Assembly (NCBI GenBank): GCA_018398765.1
Contig: JAHBMJ010000925.1
Span: 8,229-38,774, forward strand
Source: Chromera velia
Lineage: Eukaryota > Sar > Chromeraceae
Direction: 5' to 3'
DNA length: 30,546 nucleotides
The number at the start of each line of letters is the position of its first letter. Position 1 is the first letter of the stretch. Under the pieces are notes generated by a model. The model was not told the DNA's origin and searched no databases. It worked only from the letters and a program-made list of their open reading frames with translations. The translations under genes were made by a program, and so were the position numbers. Shown here one piece after another: positions 28,701 through 30,546 of this stretch.

Positions 28701-30546
28701 CAGGACGTCTGGAGGGTCCACCTCGTAGGCAAGCGACGCCTGAGAGTCCGGAGAGAGCCAGGGCTGTGCACCGACACGGCAGTCCTCTTGGCAAGAGATC
28801 ACAGGGCGCGTCCACTCTCCAACCACGGCGCTCCCACAGAAAACGGTGTCTTTCCGTATGTGGGGAGGCTGAGGAGAGAACCCGCTCTGGCACACCAGAT
28901 TGACCTGATCGCCCCTCAGCCTTCCTGTCTGAGTAATGCGGAGACGTCTTGCTGCGTCCTTGCCGATGACCTCAACAAAGTCTTGGCACATTTCTGCGAA
29001 TGTGCATACATGACGCCTGGGTGAATTTGTTGACGAGACCTCTATGCCCAGCATGTGGACATCATATTAGGAGACCAGAAAAAGGATGTCATTGCAGCAG
29101 AGGAAAAAGACGAGGCATCGAGAAAGACAAAGGTGTCTCTCAGCTCTGAACTGTCCCACATATTTTATTAAAATCAGGAACGGATGTGCCAGCAAACGCA
29201 AGAAGCAGAAAGGCCCTTCACTGACTCTGGCAATTGCACCCGCACAGCTCCGCCCCCCCGTCAGTCTCCCCCCCCGGGTCGCACTCCTCCCCCAACTCCG
29301 CCTGCACCTCTCCGTCTCCGCATCTCCCGTTCACCTCTGCACTCACACACGTGCATGCACTAATTTAGTGACTCACTTAATCTGTCAGTCAGTCAGTCAG
29401 TCAATCAGTCAGTCAGTTAGTCACTCACCCGCCCACCCATTCACTCAGTCACCCGGTCAGCAACACACGGAAAGCAGTGAGCACATGCTCTCCCCCAATG
29501 TTTGCAGAACGATCGCTTGGATCCTGTTGGCGGCCGAGGCGGAAACGTCAGAAGACAACGGACTCCCGGAACCCGAAAACCCAAATGAGGAAAAAAAAAA
29601 AGAGAAGTGACGGACCCAGATCTTCACTCAGGAGTTCCTCTGTTAGACCCTGTGCCTCTTTGTCACTGTCCAGCCCCCTTCTCTCGAAAAAGAAAAGCGA
29701 AAGGCCGCCTGTACAGAGACACAGCAGGGACAGTCACACAAACAGAGTGGACAGATCTGTGAAGCAACCTCAGTGTATGTACAAACAAACCAGGAGCGAT
29801 CTCAAGAGACAAGACAACAGCAGGAAAGCAATCCCTGAAGCGGCACACATCCAGCGCATGTCATCCAAGAAGGGAGCTGTACATTTCAAAGCCAACTAAG
29901 AATACTCTACCATACTCCCTTCTCTTTCTGCCTCATGACGGGAGACTGACCAGAGAAACAGGCAATCCCTTCAGAGTCACAGCCCAGAGTGAGTCTCCCA
30001 AGACCGAGCAGAGACTCCCACCCTTCCTCATTCAGCACCGCCCCTCCAGTCTTCTTCACTGCGTCTCCCTTTCCGAGCGGCACCTCCTTTCCCATTCTCC
30101 ACAAACGCACAACCACTCCCTCCCCCNACATACATACAGGCACAAGCGCAAGGGTCATACAGGCATCGATCATGAGAGAAACACACAAGGACGAAGCGGA
30201 ATGTGAGATGCCAACAAGAGCAGAGGATAGGAAAGGCTGTCGAATACTTCACTTCAATTGAACACATCTTCGTGGCTTTCTCGCAACGAACGCAGACCAG
30301 GCCGGAAGCTTTGTATCCCACACTCCACAATTGTCTTTCCGCAGGCATGTGTTGCGTGGAGTCTGCTGACCGTTGAGTGATGAGAGGCCCCCCTTTCGTT
30401 GTCCCTCCCTCTCCCTCTGCGCCCTCCCCTCCGTCCCCCTCTTCAACAAATATCGGCGAGGCGTAGAAGGGGTCCGCCCATGCGACCACTCTCGCCCCCG
30501 CCGCGTCGTCCGCCTCCGGTTCTGTCGTCAGGCTCCTTGCAGAGGG
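7229..30546 (-). CDS. Giant multi-exon sushi/CCP-repeat membrane protein (5' end beyond window)
   Basis: One minus-strand gene enters at the right edge and ends at 7229. I assign 37 exon pieces (itemised in the following entries); 35 have GT-AG borders with matching phases. Together they encode about 2,400 residues plus some 150 less certain N-terminal ones. The repeating unit has four cysteines with the order C...HG..v.C..GF...vxC.dGeWt...l.C, the pattern of sushi (CCP/SCR) domains. About 21 such modules are followed by a module interrupted by two hydrophobic helices and then a multi-helix C-terminal exon. Sushi domains bind proteins or glycans outside the cell or in the secretory pathway, so a surface or secretory-organelle adhesin is the likely class. 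The signal peptide is not in the window. The link between the last two exons is unresolved. Confidence 0.8.
8177..10178 (-). other. Intron or unresolved region before the terminal exon
   Basis: The exon at 10179-10333 ends in phase 1 if the strong GTATGTG donor is used, but the terminal exon starts in phase 0. Either a small exon lies undetected here or a weaker phase-0 donor inside the 10179-10333 exon is used (for example GTCATG after the last cysteine). I looked at acceptors near 9826, 9414 and 9165 and none gives a convincing coding exon. The region has CATC and TGGA-type simple repeats near 9030-9060. Confidence 0.5.
10179..12220 (-). CDS. Atypical sushi-like module split by a membrane hairpin (four exons)
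   Basis: Exons in transcript order are 11889-12220, 10943-11018, 10450-10723 and 10179-10333; phases 0, 1 and 2 all match. The first has a module start (RCTSIP) and the second-cysteine signature HGGEFQIAC, then runs into a hydrophobic helix (TLFLMSVIWMVCTAFV) continuing with TGIFIF. The second is a 25-codon linker. The third begins with a long helix (WFLLAFLTMTCAIPFFLFWI). The fourth has the closing half of a module, VQCIDGQWTDTNMDC, plus a Gly/Ser linker. So the two halves are separated by a predicted helical hairpin. An alternative frame for the middle exons exists but lacks helices. Membrane topology is inference. Confidence 0.6.
11040..11460. repeat. Purine-rich simple-repeat intron (GAAT, GAAA, GA, GACA units)
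   Basis: The 870-bp intron between exons 11889-12220 and 10943-11018 is mostly purines on the plus strand, with (GAAT)n near 11070, (GA)n near 11318 and (CAGA)n at 11340-11397. Frames in it are low-complexity. I see no coding exon here; a weak candidate at 11590-11652 did not fit the phases. Confidence 0.8.
12634..12689. repeat. Compound (CA)n(GA)n microsatellite after module 21
   Basis: Lies about 60 bases into the intron that follows exon 12747-12943; on the sense strand it reads (TC)n(TG)n. Between it and the exon is a run of seven TGAC units that begins at the splice donor. Confidence 0.95.
12747..13372 (-). CDS. Sushi-like module 21 (two exons)
   Basis: Exons are 13294-13372 and 12747-12943, joined in phase 2. 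The first carries the opening cysteine (ACPTPGLGVSSRYVLGE); the second carries TYATINC, MQILCQAG and PAFSC, completing four cysteines. The usual tryptophan after the third cysteine is replaced (QAGSF), so this is a divergent copy. The second exon ends at a donor that continues as seven GTCA-type units. The module starts and ends in phase 1 like its neighbours. Confidence 0.72.
13723..14297 (-). CDS. Sushi-like module 20 (two exons)
   Basis: Exons are 14147-14297 and 13723-13811, joined in phase 2 so that the codon split is AA|A. The first begins PCRLDYHPPQ and ends SYVWVTCN; the second reads KGFGSK...RIFCIDGYWQRQSLECE. All four cysteines and the Gly and Trp of the canonical C-x-DG-x-W stretch are present. 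Donors are GTAAGT and GTACGT. The exact reading across the junction (VTCN-KGFGSK) strongly supports the splice model. Confidence 0.8.
14507..17720 (-). CDS. Sushi-like module 19 (three exons, interrupted by duplicated assembly)
   Basis: Exons in transcript order are 17674-17720 (VCTSLYDYAQKDDPE), 16828-16973 (from MLGSTDIYG to VVMVTCNEGHEP) and 14507-14565 (FQQLRCVGGAWTSRNLICE). Phases 0 and 2 match and the four cysteines and tryptophan are in place. The middle exon also occurs at 15009-15154 and as a truncated piece at 15798-15838, inside what appears to be a false duplication. Only one copy is needed for the module. If the duplication were real, an extra middle exon would break or lengthen the module. 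Confidence 0.72.
14566..16827. repeat. Duplicated intron block with single-N joins, probably assembly artefact
   Basis: Block 14619-15796 ends at an N (15797). Block 15798-16470 repeats 15114-15786 and ends at a second N (16471). Block 16472 onward repeats 14619 onward and continues past 17609 into unique sequence. The copies look base-for-base identical except for about 34 bp of GACA-repeat length. Both N joins lie next to (CA)n(GA)n or GACA repeats, where contigs usually break. Collapsing would remove about 1.85 kb. Confidence 0.85.
15009..15154 (-). CDS. Duplicate copy of the module 19 middle exon
   Basis: Identical in coding content to 16828-16973, with the same CAG acceptor and AAG|GTCACT donor. 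It lies in the left copy of the repeated block and is probably the same genomic exon represented twice. A truncated third copy is at 15798-15838, cut by the N at 15797. Confidence 0.5.
18049..18579 (-). CDS. Sushi-like module 18 (two exons)
   Basis: Exons are 18518-18579 and 18049-18187, joined in phase 0. The first reads SCQEIYILFEKQKLDAKYYR; the second reads VSDISKHHGAKIQISC, then TLYCENGFWTAITLRCE. The HGAKIQISC and C-ENG-x-W segments are close to the sushi pattern. The last donor is GTGAGT. The start codon split (C|GA) matches the phase-1 end of the preceding module. Confidence 0.8.
18976..19736 (-). CDS. Sushi-like module 17 (two exons, weak GTACTT donor)
   Basis: Exons are 19619-19736 (ICPMPTLPEGYLNSSF to GDSEITT) and 18976-19136 (CDVDYGFYPTPYKS... 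to LMCNDGLWDAIVLNCK). The best in-frame join uses a GTACTT donor in phase 2 and yields SEITTL-CDVDYGF, which fits the second-cysteine pattern. The closing donor is GTCCGT. Acidic residues (DDEEEVKE) sit between cysteines two and three. The donor is non-optimal, so the junction is less certain than the exons. Confidence 0.7.
20206..20684 (-). CDS. Sushi-like module 16 (two exons)
   Basis: Exons are 20601-20684 (ERCPPFVNTLEEVQTVEHPN) and 20206-20382 (from TYAHRSQFQITCRDGF to LECFDGQWTAQRIKCK), joined in phase 1. All four cysteines, the CRDGF turn and the C-FDGQW stretch are canonical. An NETF sequon lies before the intron. The intron to its right (20685-21119) holds a long GAAA tract. Confidence 0.82.
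20742..20886. repeat. Polypurine (GAAA)n tract in an intron
   Basis: About 145 bases of almost pure GAAA, GAGA and GGAA units on the plus strand, so a polypyrimidine CTTT tract on the transcribed sense strand. It lies within the intron between modules 15 and 16. Reading frames through it on both strands are lysine/glutamate or serine/phenylalanine low-complexity artefacts. Confidence 0.95.
21120..21709 (-). CDS. Sushi-like module 15 (two exons)
   Basis: Exons are 21591-21709 (MCKSADFPKPPANPEHF to HHGASVQ) and 21120-21321 (LHCAAGFDMSVPSA to FVFCVDGEFTPFPFGDCM), joined in phase 0. The HHGASVQ-LHCAAGF join is a textbook sushi centre. Between cysteines two and three is a long charged insertion rich in Glu, Arg and Ser. 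The tryptophan after CVDGE is replaced by phenylalanine, as in module 10. Confidence 0.82.
21937..22762 (-). CDS. Exon pair for end of sushi module 13 and all of module 14
   Basis: Exon 22611-22762 finishes module 13 (TACLDGEWTTLNLDC) and opens module 14 (TCPDFLVDIE). After a phase-0 intron, exon 21937-22354 continues with RINVTNNPGP, DYHCARHGHRGEW, a linker of roughly 80 residues with NGT and NTT sequons, EPCAPPEW, and AFCLDGVWTPVEVQC. Module 14 therefore has five cysteines instead of four and an unusually long loop. The unpaired or extra cysteine could make an inter-module bond. The donor is GTGCGT. Confidence 0.78.
22995..23117 (-). CDS. First exon of sushi module 13
   Basis: Encodes SCEAPEGVPDGYRISPDREN through DSRIVECILHT, giving cysteines one and two. 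It starts and ends in phase 1 and joins to 22611-22762 through a GTAAGC donor and a GTCAG acceptor. The module is then completed by the TACLDGEW segment of that exon. Confidence 0.75.
23382..23813 (-). CDS. Sushi-like module 12 (two exons)
   Basis: Exons are 23674-23813 (MCPPYESLVDHSRYVLTEG to MHGATVK) and 23382-23484 (VSCTEGHSSDLDDR to VTCVNGQWTEREMSCM), joined in phase 0. This is one of the clearest modules: HGATVK-VSC and CVNGQW match the sushi pattern closely. The first donor is GTTGGT and the closing one GTCAGT. Confidence 0.85.
24079..24145. repeat. Compound (CA)n(GA)n microsatellite in an intron
   Basis: A CA run passes directly into a GA run on the plus strand. It lies in the intron between modules 11 and 12 and has the same order and orientation as the compound tracts at 12634-12689, 15730-15786, 16416-16470, 17550-17607 and 25690-25786. 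Confidence 0.95.
24220..24818 (-). CDS. Sushi-like module 11 (two exons)
   Basis: Exons are 24653-24818 (TCGLYPNNHGETSRP to MACADGFRDNIPETR) and 24220-24296 (YDLIQPMAATRCMDGQWGPLGLDC), joined in phase 2. PHGSTMIMACADGF and RCMDGQW are canonical. The opening TCGLYP resembles TCGSYP of module 6, which suggests a shared origin by duplication. The first exon is covered only by a short overlapping reading frame and is easily missed. Confidence 0.82.
25128..25901 (-). CDS. Sushi-like modules 9 and 10 (two exons)
   Basis: Exon 25822-25901 reads PCPPFVLKEPQEFYKVPLAQ to YPLG. Exon 25128-25563 starts IPHGTRIPVICNDEE, closes module 9 at FVVCRAGKFSQMQETC, and contains all of module 10 (RCPRPSFLD, FLSIDCKPG, IVCVDGEFTAPTLKC). 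I chose the GGG|GTGATG donor because it gives phase 0 and the join PLG-IPHG; a GTCTCT donor further on breaks the frame. A long CA/GA repeat fills the intron. Confidence 0.78.
25690..25786. repeat. Compound (CA)n(GA)n microsatellite in an intron
   Basis: A long CA run with one CG interruption is followed by a GA run, inside the intron of module 9. It ends almost at an unused downstream donor. Frames across it encode only His/Thr or Cys/Val repeats. Confidence 0.95.
26089..26301 (-). CDS. Sushi-like module 8 (single exon)
   Basis: One 213-nt exon with phase-1 borders encodes a complete module: ECPEFVKRPADAYSIS, KREIKCAEGF, VECVHGEWTVSSIEC. The donor is followed by repeated GTCA units. Between cysteines two and three is a Gly-rich loop (GGAGAGSE). 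Confidence 0.85.
26467..26889 (-). CDS. Sushi-like modules 6 and 7 (single exon)
   Basis: A 423-nt exon encodes two full modules in tandem. Module 6: TCGSYPSVDPLFYEM, VVSFTCAQGF, VVCQEGEWTPLAFKC. Module 7: ACSKPFPTHTAEENG, VHGAAVKLGCPPGT, VKCLNGEWESIALQC. Both have the conserved Gly-Glu-Trp. Borders are phase 1 with a GCAG acceptor and GTTGGT donor. No intron separates the modules, so they were either duplicated within an exon or lost an intron. Confidence 0.87.
27160..27378 (-). CDS. Sushi-like module 5 (single exon)
   Basis: Encodes PCAPFPSLSEAYEVKVEG, TKVVIQCAPEYAPEM, VFCLGGDAGYLSHTLRC. Four cysteines are present, but the Gly-x-Trp motif is degenerate (GGDAGY). Phase-1 borders. The donor continues as GTCAGTCAGTCAGT. 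Confidence 0.8.
27668..27895 (-). CDS. Sushi-like module 4 (single exon)
   Basis: A 228-nt exon encodes PCLSLRTDEMAAHHLQV, SVIGLSCKEGSS, LRCEGGEWPPLPLECV. It is a complete module with phase-1 borders, a good CTTTTGCAG acceptor and a GTAAGT donor. Confidence 0.84.
28062..28309. repeat. Tetranucleotide array starting at a splice donor
   Basis: About 248 bases of CTCA/ATTC-type units on the plus strand, reading GTGA/GTGAATGA on the sense strand. The array begins exactly at the donor after module 3 (GTGAGTAAGTGAGT). Plus-strand frames through it encode His-Ser-Leu-Thr repeats and are not genes. Confidence 0.93.
28310..28993 (-). CDS. Sushi-like modules 1-3 (single exon)
   Basis: A 684-nt exon (228 codons) with phase-1 borders holds three modules. 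Module 1: MCQDFVEVIGKDAARRL, VNLVCQSGF, VFCGSAVVGEWTRPVISC. Module 2: DCRVGAQPWLSPDS, LSVSCKPPT, LTCTDGQLEPKLLEC. Module 3: PCDGETVQGDEEGVDV, SEVKCGSGF, a Glu-rich insert (KEEEEEDTNKH), RFTCDAGSVSGAPPKC. The tryptophan is kept only in module 1. This is the largest exon of the repeat region. Confidence 0.85.
29226..29336 (-). CDS. Cysteine-rich CGDG...GEECD domain exon
   Basis: A 111-nt exon with phase-1 borders (GTGCAG acceptor, GTCAGT donor) encodes 37 residues: RCGDGEVQ, then GEECDPGGETDG, then LCGCNC. The C-G-D/N-G-x-V...G-E-E-C-D order resembles short cysteine-rich repeats such as DUF4215/Myxococcus-type and the start of disintegrin-like domains. It has six cysteines and no sushi features, so it is a different module inserted among sushi domains. 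Family assignment is tentative. The frame is too short to appear as a standalone ORF. Confidence 0.6.
29951..30125 (-). CDS. Probable upstream exon ending LTLGCDSEGIACFS (start uncertain)
   Basis: The frame VVVRLWRMGKEVPLGKGDAV...GLGRLTLGCDSEGIACFS ends at a good TCTG|GTCAGT donor in phase 1, as module ends do. Only two cysteines are seen. The left border on the transcript falls at or before an N at 30126, so the acceptor could not be placed and the exon may be misassembled. It could be the closing part of another divergent module. Confidence 0.45.
30253..30546 (-). CDS. Partial 5' exon running off the window
   Basis: The frame is open from the right edge: ARVVAWADPFYASPIFVEE, a Gly/Glu-rich linker, then ASGLVCVRCEKATKMCSIE. 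The C-x2-C...C ending may be a degenerate module end. The donor is unclear (GTGAAG at 30252 in phase 0 or GTATTC nearby). There is no start codon or signal peptide in this frame, so the gene begins outside the window. Confidence 0.4.

Noticed and set aside
28040..28728. Plus-strand frame of His-Ser-Leu-Thr repeats
   Set aside because: It is produced by the CTCA tetranucleotide array in the intron and antisense of module 3; low-complexity only.

Overview
The window looks like nuclear DNA of a coccidian apicomplexan, probably in or near the Sarcocystidae (Sarcocystis or Cystoisospora type). The reasons are intron-dense genes with GT-AG introns, repeated TGCATGC promoter-type motifs, a small protein with an apicoplast-style bipartite leader, very many di- and tetranucleotide repeats, and a decayed LINE. 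LINE-like elements are known to be common in Sarcocystis neurona. The species call is inference.

Layout. 1-3140 is mobile-element debris: a microsatellite, a complete 774-bp hAT-like MITE (perfect 23-bp inverted repeats and an 8-bp target duplication), a possible plus-strand retroelement zinc-knuckle scrap, and the C-terminal end of a broken non-LTR retrotransposon on the minus strand. 3141-4192 is non-coding upstream sequence with a GC-rich patch holding four TGCATGC motifs. 4193-6311 (+) is a five-exon gene for a 152-residue zinc-ribbon protein whose N-terminus looks like a signal peptide plus apicoplast transit peptide; one exon is only 16 nt. 6312-7228 is AT-rich convergent intergenic DNA.

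From 7229 to the right edge (minus strand, 5' end outside the window) runs one very large gene. I reconstructed 37 exon pieces by splice-site and reading-phase matching. They encode about 2,400 or more residues: about 21 sushi/CCP-like four-cysteine modules, one CGDG...GEEC-D cysteine-rich domain near the N-terminal side, one atypical module split by a predicted membrane hairpin, and a 315-residue terminal exon with an acidic stretch, three hydrophobic segments and a short basic tail. Nearly every module is bounded by phase-1 introns, which suggests growth by module duplication. The product is inferred to be a large membrane-anchored extracellular or secretory-pathway adhesin-like protein.

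The introns are full of repeats: compound (CA)n(GA)n tracts, tetranucleotide arrays that start directly at splice donors, and a polypurine tract. Around 14.6-17.6 kb two single-N joins bracket repeated copies of the same sequence. These look like a false assembly duplication, so the exon that appears there two and a half times is probably single. No tRNA, rRNA, CRISPR or bacterial-type regulatory features were found.
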